This document shows positions 1-11,199 of a stretch of DNA of 64,000 bases, piece after piece. A program made the translations under genes and the position numbers. Origin of the DNA: Myotis daubentonii (lineage: Eukaryota; Chordata; Mammalia; Chiroptera; Vespertilionidae); the NCBI RefSeq assembly GCF_963259705.1, contig NC_081844.1, positions 25,002,294 to 25,066,293 on the forward strand. Reading direction: 5' to 3'. Under the pieces are notes generated by a model. It had not been told where the DNA came from. It worked only from the letters and a program-made list of their open reading frames with translations, and did no database searches. Numbering within the stretch: the stretch's first letter is position 1; every line of letters begins with the position of its first letter.

Positions 1-155
1 TACCACATATTTCACAGAGAAAATCTGAACCACACATAAATTAGCATGCACTTTTTCCACATTGTCATATCATTCACACCATTTTCCTCTCTCTGAAGAC
101 AACTTTCACCTTCACTTTGAATCCCATCATTCTTCTCTTATCAATTATCCTTACA
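1..155. other. Unique-looking flank, no gene seen
   Basis: AT-rich sequence with no recognisable repeat or coding signal. The short open frame here runs on into the adjacent Helitron and has no domain, so it is not called. Confidence 0.4.
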
Positions 156-628
156 CTAGAGGCCTGGTGCACAAAAACTTTGTGCACTCGAGGGGGGGGG
201 GATGGTGTCCCTCAGCCTGGCCTGTGCCCTCTCACAGTCTGGAACCCCTCGGGGGATGACCACCTGCTGGCTTAGGCCCGGTCTCTGGGGGATTAGGCCA
301 AAGCTGGCAGTCAGACATCCCTCTGGCACCCCAGTAGCCCTCGTGGGATGTCCACTTGCCAGTGGGGAGCAGGCCTAAGCTGCAGTTAGATATCCTTAGA
401 GCGGCTGAGGAGGCAGGAGAGGCTCCCACCACCACCGCTGTACTGGCATCCATCAGCCTGGCTTGTGGCTGAGCAGAGCTCCCCCTGTGGGAGTGCAGTG
501 AACACCAGGGGGCAGTTCTTGCATTGACCATCTGCCCCCTGGTGGTCAGTGTGTGTCATAGTGACCAGTCATTCTTAGTCATTCTGCTGTTAGGGTCAAT
601 TTGCATATTACCCTTTTATTATATAGGA
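156..628 (-). mobile_element. HeliBat-type Helitron, minus strand
   Basis: The left edge is the reverse complement of a Helitron 3' end: CTAG, then a short palindromic hairpin (GTGCAC...GTGCAC). The right edge is the reverse complement of the TC-starting 5' end (TCCTATATAATAAAAGG). No transposase is encoded, so this is a non-autonomous copy. The base after the TC end is not the expected A: the element abuts an ~80-bp minisatellite, as at 2899. Confidence 0.85.
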
Positions 629-1058
629 GTGCCTGGCCAGCCTGGGTGAGGGACTGATGGGTGATTGCAGGCTGGCCACACTCCCTTCAGGATAGGGGTC
701 CGCCCTGGGGTTACTAGCCAGCCTGGATGAGGGGCTGATGGCTGTTTCCAGGCTGGCCACAACCCCTTCAGGGTAGGGGTCCCTCCTGGGGTGCCAGGAC
801 AGCCTGGGTGAGGGGCTGAGGGCTGTTAGCAGGCTGGCCACAGCCCCTTCAGGGTGGGGGTCCCTGCTGGGGTCCCTGGCCAGTCTGGGTGAGGGGCTGA
901 GAGCCGTTTTCAGGCTGGCTAAGCCCCCACTGGGGACCCTCACCCCATGAAGGTTTGGCAAGCCTGGGCTAGGGGCAGAGGGCCATTTTCAGGCTGGCTA
1001 AGCCCCCCAGCGGGTACCCTCACCCCATGAGGTATGGCCAGCCTGGGTGAGGGGCTGA
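629..1058. repeat. Minisatellite, ~80-bp unit, about five copies
   Basis: Repeats of a GC-rich unit (CCAGCCTGGGTGAGGGGCTG core) recur at about 637, 718, 799, 880, 958 and 1038, giving a period near 80 bp with divergence between units. The array touches the 5' end of the Helitron at 156-628. The inverse-orientation array at 2585-2898 shows the same unit and the same junction, so it is probably part of a composite Helitron. Confidence 0.8.
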
Positions 1059-1150
1059 TGGCAGTTTGCATGAAATCAATGTGTTTTTCTCACATCTCAC
1101 ATCAATGTTTCTCTCTGTCTTTCCCTCTCTCTTCCAATCTCTTAAAAATC
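1059..1150 (+). repeat. Ves SINE 3' fragment
   Basis: Ends with the CATCAATGTTTCTCTCT motif, a CT-rich stretch and an A-rich tail, as in the 3' half of vespertilionid tRNA-derived SINEs. The tRNA-like head is missing. Confidence 0.55.
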
Positions 1151-1329
1151 AATGGAAAAATATCCTCAGATTAACAACAAAAGCATAAAACAATGTAAAG
1201 ACCCTTTGTCTAAGTATAGTCATATTCTGAGGTCCTGGGGGTTAGGATTTCCACATGAATTTTGAGGATATATAATTCAGCCAATAACAATGCTACAACA
1301 TGTATGAATCTCTAACATATTCTAGGTAC

Positions 1330-1640
1330 AAGAATTCAGACACAATGGTTATATATTGGAAAATTCTATTTATATGAAATATCCAGTATAGGTAAATCTG
1401 TGGAGACAGACAGTAGGTTGGTTTTTGCCAGGATTGGAAGAGGGTGATGGGAAATGACTACCTAATGAGCATGGAGTCTTCTTTGGGGTGATAGGAAAAG
1501 GTTTTAGAACTAGATAGAGGGATGAGTGCATATCACAAATGTACTAAATGCCACTAAATTGTACACCTTAAAATTATTTAATTTATGTTATGTGAATTTC
1601 ATATATTACATAAGTTTGTAATTTTGATATTAAATGAAAG
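1330..1640 (+). repeat. Old L1 3' UTR remnant
   Basis: Contains the stretch around AAATGCCACTAAATTGTACACC followed by TTAATTTATGTTATGTGAATT, which resembles the 3' UTR of ancient mammalian L1M families. No coding capacity. The flanks 1151-1329 and 1641-1940 show nothing recognisable. Confidence 0.5.
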
Positions 1641-1944
1641 TGTGTGTTTATGTGTGCGTAAAGAGATAGATCAATGTGGCAAAACAATAATTGCTGAAAG
1701 GTACATAGATGTTCCTCAAATTTCCATAGGTCTGAAATATTTCAAGTAAAAAATTTAGGAAAACTAAGAAAAGACTTGATGTTTTAATTATTATTTGTTT
1801 ATTTATTTTTAGCCATTTCCATCATTTTAGTTTTATCTCTTTCCCAGGTAAAAGGTGATGGATTGACAGCATAAAAGAGAAAATTAAGTCAATTCTAAGA
1901 AAACTAAAAGTGGGTCACTAAAGAAAAAGAGGTGAAATCACATG

Positions 1945-2262
1945 ATTATTGTCCTTTTCTCTCTGACTTATTTCACTTATGATAGTACTCTCCTGATTGA
2001 TGTTGTTGCAAATGCCAATACTTAATCTTTTTTCAGACTGAGTAGTATTCCAGTGTATATATGTACCACTTCTTTGTTGATTCACCCATCAATGGACACA
2101 GAGGTTGTTTACATATCTTGACTATTGTAAATAGTGCTACAACAAATATAAGGGTATATATATCTTCATGAATTGGTTTTTTAATATTCCTCAGATACAT
2201 ACTGAGAAGAAAAATAGCAGAATTATGCCAAATTACATACAATGTTAACATTATAACCTATA
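1945..2262 (-). pseudogene. L1 ORF2 C-terminal fragment (antisense)
   Basis: Read on the minus strand, a 72-codon frame (2033-2251) carries the L1 ORF2 C-terminal pattern: a KPIHEDIYT-like stretch, then KQPLCP and KWYIYTLEYYSV. These align by eye with the ends of the L1 copies at 32068-32508 and 47151-47705. It is a truncated, diverged dead fragment with no upstream reverse transcriptase. Confidence 0.75.
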
Positions 2263-2584
2263 ATGTTATTAACCAATGCTACCTCGATAATCTACACTAA
2301 TAAAAGACAAATATGCAAATTGACCGTGCCTTCACTATGCCTTAAGCCATGCCCACCAGCCAATCAGAGTGACTATATGCAAATTAACCCAACCAAGATG
2401 GCAGCCGGCAGCCACGGGGCTGGAGCAAGGAGGCTTGGTGGCCCAGTGATGGAGGAAGCCAAGCTTCCCACCTGACGCAGCCATCTCTGAGCTCCACTCA
2501 AGGCAACAAAGTTTCAATTATAGAAGGTAGATAAATCCCAGAATAAAAAGAAAAAAGAAAAAAAGGAGAGGCTGGGAGCTTCTG

Positions 2585-2898
2585 TTGCCAGGGGGCTTGG
2601 CCAGCCTAAAAACGGCCCTCAGGCCCTCACCCAGACTGGCCAGGAACCCCAGTGGAGACCCCCCCACCCTAAAGGGGGTGTGGCCAGCCAGAAAACAGCC
2701 ATCATCCCCTCACCCAGGCTGGCCAAACCTCCATGGGGTGAGGGTCCCCACGGCGGGTAGGAGGGCTTGACCAGATTGCAAACAGCCATCAGCCCTTCAC
2801 CCAGGCTGGCCAGGCACCACAGTGGGGACCCCCACCCTGAAGGGGGTGTGACCATCCTGCAAACAGCCATCAGCCCCTCACCCAGGCTGGCCAGGCAC
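2585..2898. repeat. Minisatellite inside composite Helitron
   Basis: About four diverged copies of the ~80-bp unit seen at 629-1058, in opposite orientation. It ends with CTGGCCAGGCAC directly before the TC of the next Helitron. The same 12-base junction (as reverse complement) occurs at 629. Confidence 0.8.
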
Positions 2899-3364
2899 TC
2901 CTATATAATAAAAGGGTAATATGCAAATTGACCCTAATAGCAGAATGATTGGAAATGACTGGTCACTATGACACACACTGACCACCAGGGGGCAGATGCT
3001 CAATGCAGGAGCTGTCCCCTGGTAGTCAGTGTGGTCCCACAGGGGGAGCTCTGCTCAGCCACAAGCCAAGCTGATGGCTGCCAGTACAGCGGTGGTGGCG
3101 GGAGCCTCTCCCGCCTCCTCAGCAGCACTAAGGCTATCCGACTGCAGCTTAGATCTGCTCCCTGCTGGTAAGTGGACATCCCTCGAGGGCTGCCGGTCTG
3201 CCAGAGGGATGTCTGACTGCCAGCTTAGGCGCGATCCCCTGGGGAGTGGGCCTAAGGCAGCAGGTGGACATCCTCTGAGGGGTCTCTGACTTCAAGAGGG
3301 CATAGACCGGGCTGAGGCGCCCCCCTCCCCTGAGTGCACAAATTTTTGTGCACCGGGCCTCTAG
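2899..3364 (+). mobile_element. HeliBat-type Helitron, plus strand
   Basis: 5' end TCCTATATAATAAAAGG, internal AATATGCAAATTGACC, 3' hairpin GTGCAC-AAATTTTT-GTGCAC, then CGGGCCTCTAG. Non-autonomous. Very similar to the copies at 156-628, 4189-4568 and 29953-30248. Confidence 0.88.
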
Positions 3365-3896
3365 TAAATAAATAAGAAAAGAACAACATAGGTATATTCC
3401 ACAGACTGCCTTCCTGGTTAAACTTTTCCCAGTAGAATGCAGTTTTCTGGTGATAATGCTTAAACTTTCTATATCTCTCAAGATAATATTTTCTGGCCCA
3501 TGATTACACAGGAAAAGTTTATACCTTGAGCTAAATACATGATTTCAAATAAAAACAATGTATAGAAAAAGTGCCCCAAGTGAAAACAAAGGAAAGCATG
3601 TGTCTCAGATATTGCTGGTGCTGAGAGGTCATCATAACATCACACTCAATGTCAGTCATTCCTTCCTATTGTGTGCTTGTCCTGAACTTGTTTCCTTGGT
3701 ACCTTCTACATTTTGCCAAAAGCAAGGGTTATTTTCTACAATGAGTCAGTCCTCCAAAAGTTGAGGGAGTAAAAAGAAAATCTTGGAAATGTAAGCAATG
3801 GAGTAGAATTATGACTTCTTACCAAACAACTGCTAACAACTATGTTTATTTTGCAGTCAATAGGAAGCAATGTTTTAAGTATTTTATATCCTAACA
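3365..3896. other. Intergenic stretch, nothing recognised
   Basis: AT-rich sequence between two Helitrons. The short open frames (for example at 3558-3764) have no recognisable domain and are taken as chance. Confidence 0.4.
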
Positions 3897-4188
3897 CTAG
3901 AGGCCCAGTGCACGAAATTCGTGCATGGGGGTGGGGGTGTCCCTCAGCCCAGCCTGCACCCTCTCCAATCCAGGACCCCTTGGGGGATGTCCAACTGCCT
4001 CTCACAATCCAGGACCATTGGCTCCTAACAGCTTGCTTGCCTGCCTGCCTGATCACCCCTAACCACCTCTGAAAACGGCCCTCAGCCCCTCACCCAGGTT
4101 GGCCAGGCACCCCAGCGGGACCCCCACCCTGATCCTGGACACCCTTCAGGGCAAACCAGCCGGCCTTCACCCTTGCACCAGGCCTCTA
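3897..4188 (-). mobile_element. Helitron fragment, minus strand
   Basis: The left edge is the reverse complement of a Helitron 3' terminus (CTAGAGGCCCAGTGCACGAA with hairpin). It contains one partial ~80-bp minisatellite unit (about 4072-4135). Its 5' terminus is missing; it runs into a GCACCAGGCCTCTA stretch that looks like the 3' end of another Helitron, directly before the next element. Confidence 0.7.
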
Positions 4189-4568
4189 TCCTATATAATA
4201 AAATGGTAATATGCAAATTGACCCTCATAGCAGAACAACTGGGAATGACTGGTCACTATGACACACACTGACCACCAGGGGGCAGACGCTTAATGCAGAA
4301 GATGCCCACTGGTGGTCAGTGCACTCCCACAGGGGGAAGTCTGCTCAGTCACAAGCCAGGCTGATGGCTGCCAGCACAGCAGTGGTAGAGGGAGCCTCTC
4401 CCGCCTCCTCAGCAGTGCTAAGGATGTCCGACTGCAGCTTAGGCCTGCTCCCTGCTGGCAAGTAGACACCCCTGAGGGGTCCCAGACTACAAGAGGGCAC
4501 AGGCCAGGCTAACGGACCCCCCCCACCACCACCATGAGTGCACAAATTTTTGTTCACTGGGCCTCTAG
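4189..4568 (+). mobile_element. HeliBat-type Helitron, plus strand
   Basis: TCCTATATAATAAAATGG start preceded by A, and CTAG end followed by T. The terminal hairpin is imperfect (GTGCAC versus GTTCAC). It sits head to tail against remnants of another Helitron. Confidence 0.85.
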
Positions 4569-4779
4569 TAAGAGATATATTTAGATATTGTTATGCCACA
4601 TACTTGAGCTAAGCATTTTATAAGAATTGTCTGATTTAATTTTTAGAAAAGCTCATTCTCTATTCCCCATTGCAGGAATAGGGCTCAAATGAGATTACTG
4701 ACCTGCTCAGAGATCAAACTGATAAGAGATGGGGTTTTGATTGGAATTCTGTCAGTATACCTCTAGCTTTCACTGTGAA

Positions 4780-5075
4780 CAGTGATTCTCAGCCAGAGAT
4801 GACTGTGCCTCAGGGGCTATTGGCAATGTCTGATAAATGCTGCTGGACACCAACAGACGTAATATCCTGCCTCAATTGACAGCATGAGAAGGTGACAACA
4901 CCTAGTTGAGACAAGCACTTCTCCAACTTCACTGTGCATACAAGTCACCCAGGAGTATAGTTCAAATGCAGAATCTGAATGATCAGGTCCCGGTGGGCTT
5001 CAGATTCTGAAAATCACACAATCATCCATGTGATGTTGATGCTGCAGGTCCTGGTCTGAGGACCTCCCTTTGAGT
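4780..5075. repeat. Ancient hAT (MER5-like) remnants
   Basis: Sequence around 4910-5070 (TACAAGTCACCCAGGAG, GGTGGGCTTCAGATTCTG, ATGTTGATGCTGCAGGTC) resembles old mammalian MER5-type non-autonomous hAT elements. The stretch at 4780-4870 also looks like an old DNA-transposon fragment. Family names are uncertain. Confidence 0.4.
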
Positions 5076-5253
5076 AGAAGGCTGTGGTTCTCTGTTAGTG
5101 TCAGTTGCAGGTAGTTTTAGATTTTCTGAACAAAAAATTATCATAGTTGCATGTAATTATTTTTAATAGGGTATTCAATAATTTGAGAGGCTGTTATTAA
5201 TTAATTGTTCATTTACTTTGTTTCAGGATTCTTGAAGAATATAATCTGATATA

Positions 5254-5665
5254 TGTAAGGTCTGAGGCTGGGAAAATAGGGACTTCCCCGGGACTTCCCC
5301 GATCCCACCCACTGAGTTGGACAATAGTGGTCCCCTGGACCTACCAGAACAACCAAGTCACAGCTGTGTTAACATCCTGCTGGACAATAACGGCCACCCG
5401 GGACTTCTCAGAATGGCCATGGTGCAGCTGTACAAACTTCCCGCTCAAAAAATCATCTGCCACAAGCTACCGTGAACAAACCTGATTGGTCCGACAGCAG
5501 CATAAAGAAACTCTGCCAGGCATAGGCGGGTGTGACTCCCCCGGCCTGTGCTCTCGGACCCCAAGAGCTTTCAATAAATGGGATCTTTCGCTCTTACCCT
5601 GCTTGTCTTGGTCAACTTATTGGTTTTGGTCAGATTAAATCTTACATCTCAGATTAAACCTTACA
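5254..5665 (+). mobile_element. Provirus 5' LTR
   Basis: Starts TG at 5254 and ends CA at 5664-5665, just before the primer binding site. It contains an inverted CCAAT box (ATTGG, about 5485), a TATA-like CATAAAG at 5501 and an AATAAA signal at 5573-5578. By eye it differs from the 3' LTR by about nine substitutions and a ~12-bp tandem duplication near 5283-5300 over ~285 shared bases, so the insertion is not very recent. Confidence 0.9.
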
Positions 5666-5668
5666 TCT

Positions 5669-5686
5669 TGGTGCTGAAACCCGGGA
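5669..5686 (+). promoter_or_regulatory. Primer binding site, tRNA-Phe type
   Basis: TGGTGCTGAAACCCGGGA follows the LTR by three bases. It is complementary to the 3' end of mammalian tRNA-Phe (…CCCGGGTTTCGGCACCA) with one mismatch. This points to an ERV-F-like class I retrovirus. The tRNA assignment is from memory of the tRNA sequence. Confidence 0.7.
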
Positions 5687-5992
5687 GGTCTGCCACACCT
5701 TTTGGCCAGGACCTCCCTGACCAGACCAGCCGGCCTCCAAACCGATCTTTGCCCGGCAGTGAGGTAAGCCTCTAACTATTCTATTCGGTGTTCCTAGGGC
5801 ACCCCTGTCTGTAGTCGTGGCCGTGCCAAGGGGCCCTCCTGTAAGGTATCCCAGGGATATCTTCCCCAGACTTGCCTCTCTGGCGGGGATGTCCCCGAGA
5901 TGGCCTGTCCCCTGTCTCTGTCTGTATTCGGGGTTCTCTCCCAACCGGGGACGCCTGCTTGAGAGACCTCTCCGACCGGGACCTGAATCAGT

Positions 5993-7689
5993 ATGGGCAG
6001 CAATTCCTCCAAGACGGGCTCCAACACACCCTTAGGGTGTGTTCTCTCCAATTGGCGTTAATTAGGGTATGATCAGACGGAACAGAGAAAGCGACGCCTC
6101 ATCCAATTATCCACTGAAATATGGCCTCACTAAGCTCTGGACAATGGCTCCGTCTGGCCCCAGGACGGCACTTTCAATTTCGGAATCTTAACTGACCTAA
6201 CCAATTTTTGCCAACGAACAGGTAAATGGCCTGAAATCCCTTATGTTCAGGCTTTTTGGTACCTCCGCTCTCGCCCCCAGCTCTGTATGACCTGCTCTTT
6301 TACCCAAATTCCCCTTGCTAAAACAGACCGGAAAGCTTCGGCTCCACAGGTTCCGGATCAGCGACTCACAGGCAACTCGCACCCGGCAGAGCTGGAGGAC
6401 TCAGCACTAACCATCCCTCCGGAATCGCTCGCAGCACCCCAGGTCCGGCACCTCCACCCGTCCCTGCATCGTCCCGCACTCCCGCAGCACTCTACCCCCC
6501 ACTCCCGTCTGTGTCGAATCCCCCTCCCCCTCCGTACGCTCCCGCTTCTCCTCATACCACGGACCCTAAACTTCCACTGGTTTCTTCCCCTATAGCAGGA
6601 CGGACCAGGTCAAACCACCCCACCCTCGCTGCTACCTGGACTCCCCCTCAGGACTCCCCCTCAGACCCCCAGACGCTAGCTCCTCTCTGAGAGGTCACAG
6701 GACCTGAGGGAATCGTCTGGGTCCATGCCCCCTTTTCTCTAGCTGATCTCTCTTCTATAGAGAAGAGGCTAGGCTCCTTCTCTGCTAACCCTACCCAATT
6801 TATAAAGGAATTCAGATACCTCTCTCAGGTGTATGACCTTACTTGGCATGACATTCACATAATTCTAACTTCCACCATGACCGCAGATGAACGTGACCGA
6901 GCCCAAGCAGCAGCAAGAGACTACGCAGACCCAGCACACATAGCCGATGCCACCGCTGCGACAGGAGTAGAAGCTGTGCAAGTAGTTAACCCGCACTGGG
7001 GATATCAGGATGGGGAGGGAGGAAGGAGACTCCGAGACTACATGCTCCGATGCCTTATAGAAGGCATGGAAAGGGCGGCTCAGAAGGTAGTTAACTATGA
7101 CAAACTCAGGGAAATCACTCAGGACAAAGACGAAAACCCAGCCACTTTCCTAAGCCGCCTCACGGAGGCCATGCAGCTCCATACCCAACTCTCCCCTGAA
7201 GACCCTGCCGGGGCTGTGGTCTTAGCGACCCATTTTATCACTCAGTCAGCCCTGGACATCAGGAGGAAGCTTAAAAAGGCAGAACAGGGTCCTCAAACTC
7301 TGATACGGGACCTGGTAAACATGGCAATTAAAGTCTTTAACTCCCGCGAAGAAGACGCAGAGGTAGCCGGCCAACAGCAGGCCAAGGAGGCAGCTACCCC
7401 CCAAGCCCAGGCCCTGGTGGCCGCCCTGAGGTCGGCGGCTAGAAAGGGGGTCCCAAAAAAAGGCAGCGTTCTTCCAAGACGCTGCTACAAATGTGATCAG
7501 GAAGGCCACTGGGCCCAAAGCTGCCCCAACCCTCATCCTCCCCGCAAGCCATGCCCACTGTGCAAAAAGGCCGGACATTGGAAATCCGATTGTCCTGGGA
7601 CCACCGGCTCACTCTCGGCGCCTCTACGTGGGGAGGGACCTGAGGCCCCAGCCTTCGATCTTGCAATGCTTGGACTCGCAGACGATTGA
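5993..7689 (+). pseudogene. gag: Endogenous retrovirus gag (broken)
   Basis: The ATG at 5993 opens with MGSNSSKTGS, a glycine-2 myristoylation-type start, followed by a matrix-like PLGCVLSNW. The frame then meets a stop near 6060, is open again over about 6287-6595, and shifts before the capsid/nucleocapsid part. From 6829 a 286-codon open frame covers the C-terminal capsid and nucleocapsid, with two CCHC zinc knuckles (C-X2-C-X4-H-X4-C) near residues 219-232 and 242-255. It ends in UGA at 7687-7689; the protease frame follows directly. The matrix half is dead, while the nucleocapsid half is well kept. Confidence 0.88.
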
Positions 7690-9955
7690 GAAGGCCCAGA
7701 ACCAGACACCCCCGTCACCCTCACTGAGCCCAAGGTAACCCTCCAGGTAGCGGGTAAGTCAACCACCTTTCTGATAGACACAGGGGCTACCTACTTTGTC
7801 CTTCATTCCTTCTCCAGTCCCTTACGTCCTTCCCAGGTCTCCGTAGTGGGAATTGACGGCCAACCATCCCACCCATTAGCCACCGGCCCAGTACTCTGCC
7901 GACTTGAAAAAACCTTTTTTACACACTCCTTCCTAGTTACTCCCTCCTGCCCAATTCCCTTACTGGGTCGAGACATCCTATACCACCTCGGAGCCAGTAT
8001 CCACCTACCTTCCCTCCCACATTCCACTCTTCCTGCGCTCCTCTCCGCCGCAACACACCCTTCTCAAACCCAACAACCGCCCATTTCCCCTACTGAGGTA
8101 AATCCCATTGTATGGGACACTTCCTCCCCCAGTGTAGCTGCGCATCACCCTCGGGTCCGCATTTGGTTACGGGACCCCAATTCTTTCCCCAGCCGTCCAC
8201 TCAAACACAGACAGGGCCTAAAACCCTTAATTTCCCGTCTGCGGGACCGAGGACTCCTGATCCCTACTGACTCTCCTTACAATACCCCGATTCTACTGGT
8301 TCGTAAGCCATGGGGGGAATACCGCCTCGTGCAAGACCTCAGATTAATCAACCAGGCGATAGTCCCCCTACACCTGGTAGTTCCCAACCCTTACACCCTC
8401 CTATCCAGAATGCCTTCAGGTACCACTCAGTTCACCATCCTCAACCTTAAGGACTCCTTCTTTACCACCCCCCTACACCCAGACAGTTATAATCTGTTTG
8501 CCTTCGCCTGGGAGGACCCAGATATGGGTATGGCCCAACAACTAACTTGGACGGTCCTACCACAAGGTTTCAGGGATAGCCCCCACTTATTTGGCCAGGC
8601 CCTAGCTAGAGACCTCCAAGAATGCCACCTTAACCCATCCATTCTCCTGAAGTATGTAGATGATCTCTTACTCTGCAGCCCCTCGGGAGGCGACAAACCA
8701 CCCGCCTGCTAGATTTCCTGGCAGGCAGAGGTTATTGGGTTTCTGCCAGAAAGGCCCAGCTATTCCTCCCAGAGGTTACCTATATAGGAATAAAACTGAC
8801 TCCAACCACTCGCTCTCTGACAAGCGACCGCTTAGCGGCCTTGAGAAAGCTCTCACCCCCAAAGAACATGGACAAAATTCTCTCCTTCCTAGGGTTCATT
8901 GGGTTCTTCTGACACTGGATCCCTAACTTTGCCCTCTTGGCAAGGCCCCTCTATCAGGCCGTCAAGGAAGTCCCCACAGGCGACCTCACCTCTCCTGAGG
9001 AAGTAGCACGAGGTTTCCATCTCCTATGCACAGCCCTCCAGTCCTCGCCTCGCCTAACCCTCCCAAATCCTTCCTTCACCTTTCAGCTCTTCACTGATGA
9101 GCAACTTGGCAACGCCACCGGTGTTCTAACCCATCCGATCGGCCCCTCTTACAGGCCGATTGCCTTTCTTTCCAAACAGCTAGATGGGACAGTCCAGGGT
9201 TGGCAGCCCTGCCTACGCGCCCTAGCCGCAGCGGCTACGCTGACTAAGGAAGCCCTAAAACTGACACTCCACGGACCGCTCATGGTCTGTTCACCCCACA
9301 GGCTCCAAGACCTCCTAAACCATCGGGTCCTCAACATCCTCGTACCCTCAAGAATCCAGGAATTCCACCTCCTCTTTCTCGAAAACCCTGATATTAAATT
9401 GCAGGCTTTTACCCCCCCTGAATCCGGCTACCCTTCTCCCATTACAGGAGACTAAGGGCCCATCCCATTCCTGCCCTGAAGTAGCCAACCTGCTCTCCGC
9501 CTTTCGTACAGGACTGTTAGACAAACCCTTGCCAAACCCAGACCTAACTCCGTAGATGGAAGCTCCGTCCTCTCCTCACAGGGCCAAAGAAAAGCGGCAT
9601 ATGCTGTAGTAACCCTTACCACAATGGTGGAGGCAAAAAATCTCCCAGAAGGTACAACCTCCCAGAAGGCTGAGCTCATCGGCCTCACCCGGGCTCTGCA
9701 ACTGGCTGCAGGCAAGAGGGTCAACGTCTACACGGATTCTAAATATGCCTTCTTATTGCCCACAGCCACGCTGCAATTTGGAAAGAGCGGGGATACCTAA
9801 CAACTAAAGGGTCCCCTGTCATTAATGCCAAACTCATCCACAAACTCTTAAATGTCCTACAGCTCCCAGCAGAGGTCGCTATCATCCACTGCAGAGGACA
9901 CCAGCAGTTGACAGACCCGGTAGCACGGGGAAATGCAAGAGCGGATGCCATAGCT
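7690..9955 (+). pseudogene. pol: Endogenous retrovirus pro-pol: protease, RT, RNase H (broken)
   Basis: The frame after the gag UGA is the same as gag, the read-through layout of gammaretroviruses. The protease active site LIDTGAT lies at 7771-7791. Reverse transcriptase follows with LPQGF and YVDDLLL, but the usual first catalytic aspartate context (LDLKD) reads LNLKD. The frame is lost near 8700 and again around 8930 and 9455. RNase H residues (DGSS, an AELIGL glutamate, YTDSKYAF) can be read around 9553-9755. This polyprotein cannot be made whole. Confidence 0.88.
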
Positions 9956-11155
9956 CGGTGTCTCACTCAGACACCCGCAGAGGCCACGGCACTCTTCTTC
10001 TCCCCCTCTTTACAGCCACAATATTCCCCAGATGAATGGCAATGTCTCCTGGATAAGGGTGGGAAGCTAACCCCTCAGGGATGGATAACCATTAACAATC
10101 TCATAGCCCTACCCTCCACCCAGGCGCAACGGATACTCAAAGAAATTCATGACTCACTTCATATAGGCCCTGAAGCCCTGCACCGCTTCTTACAGCCTCT
10201 ATTCTTTCTACCTGCCCTAAAACAATCCATCATAGCTGTCCACAAAGCCTGCTCCATCTGCGCAGCCACGAACGCGCAGGGTGGGCTACATCCCCGTCAG
10301 ACCACCCATCAGCTAAGGGGACACCTGCCAGCTGAGGACTGGCAGATTGACTTCACCCACATGCCCACCCATAAAAAATTCAAATTTATCCTCACTCTAG
10401 TTGATACCTGTTCAGGCTGGATTGAAGCTCTGCCCACAACCAGTGAAATGGCCGAAACAGTAGCCACGGTACTCCTCAGTCACATCATCCCACGTTTTGG
10501 ACTACCGGTGTCTATCCAGACTGACAACGGCCTGGCCTTCACATCCCTTGTCGTCCCGCTAGTTGGAGAGGCCCTGAACATCACTTGGAAACTATACATC
10601 CCTTACCGCCCCCAGTCATCGGGTAAGGTTGAAAGGGCTAACGGGCTTCTAAAAACCCAGCTTACTAAGCTCACTCTTGAGCTACGCCAGGGCTGGCCTA
10701 ATCTCCTACCCCTGGCCCTAGCCCGTCTCAGAGCCACCCCCCGGGCTCCCACAGGCCTCAGTCCTTTCGAGCTATTCTATGGATGGCCGTTTCTGATCAA
10801 CCATAACCTCCCCACGACAGTCACGCTGTTGGCTGAATATCTTCCTTTTCTCTCGCTGTTACGCTCTCTCCTTCAGGAACACAGGGACCAAGCACTCCTC
10901 CAGGTCGCAGGCGCAGAGAAGGCTGAATCTCTGCATCCCGAGGATGCCGTCCTTCTCAAGGAACTCGCTCCCAAGGCTTTGGAACCCCAGTGGATGGGGC
11001 CCCACATAGTTATCCTGACCACCCCAACAGCTGCGAAACTCCTGGGTAAGCTTCACTGGTATCATGTCTCCAGACTTAAACGGGCCCCTCCTCAACCTGA
11101 CTGGCAAGTCCATACAGTTGGCCCCACCACCCTCAAATTTACAAGGCCAAAGTAA
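9908..11155 (+). CDS. pol: Endogenous retrovirus integrase, open frame
   Basis: A 415-codon frame covers the tail of RNase H and a whole integrase. Visible parts: an N-terminal HHCC zinc-binding region (LHIGPEALHRFL then CSICAATN), a catalytic core with all three acidic residues (QIDFTH, QTDNGLAF, GKVERANG), and a C-terminal domain with a WMGPH stretch resembling the GPY/F module. It lacks its own start because integrase is normally cut from Gag-Pol, so the frame is a surviving segment rather than an independent gene. That it has stayed open over 1.2 kb is notable beside the broken RT and env. Confidence 0.85.
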   Translation: MTDPVARGNARADAIARCLTQTPAEATALFFSPSLQPQYSPDEWQCLLDKGGKLTPQGWITINNLIALPSTQAQRILKEIHDSLHIGPEALHRFLQPLFFLPALKQSIIAVHKACSICAATNAQGGLHPRQTTHQLRGHLPAEDWQIDFTHMPTHKKFKFILTLVDTCSGWIEALPTTSEMAETVATVLLSHIIPRFGLPVSIQTDNGLAFTSLVVPLVGEALNITWKLYIPYRPQSSGKVERANGLLKTQLTKLTLELRQGWPNLLPLALARLRATPRAPTGLSPFELFYGWPFLINHNLPTTVTLLAEYLPFLSLLRSLLQEHRDQALLQVAGAEKAESLHPEDAVLLKELAPKALEPQWMGPHIVILTTPTAAKLLGKLHWYHVSRLKRAPPQPDWQVHTVGPTTLKFTRPK

Positions 11156-11199
11156 TTCCTCTACCTGGCCCTGTTAGACTCAACCCTGCACAGCTATCC

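Larger units (their letters stand above)
2291..3364 (+). mobile_element. Composite Helitron with internal minisatellite
   Basis: Starts TCTACACTAATAAAAG directly after an A and ends in a hairpin plus CTAG directly before a T, the expected A/T insertion. Inside lie ~240 bp of one Helitron family, then an ~80-bp minisatellite (2585-2898), then a second TC-type 5' end at 2899 leading to the shared 3' end. The internal TC is preceded by C rather than A, which suggests the outer borders define the unit that moved. A nested insertion is the alternative. Confidence 0.6.

Noticed and set aside
629..1058. CRISPR-like repeat array
   Set aside because: Direct tandem ~80-bp units without unique spacers in a mammalian genome; a minisatellite.
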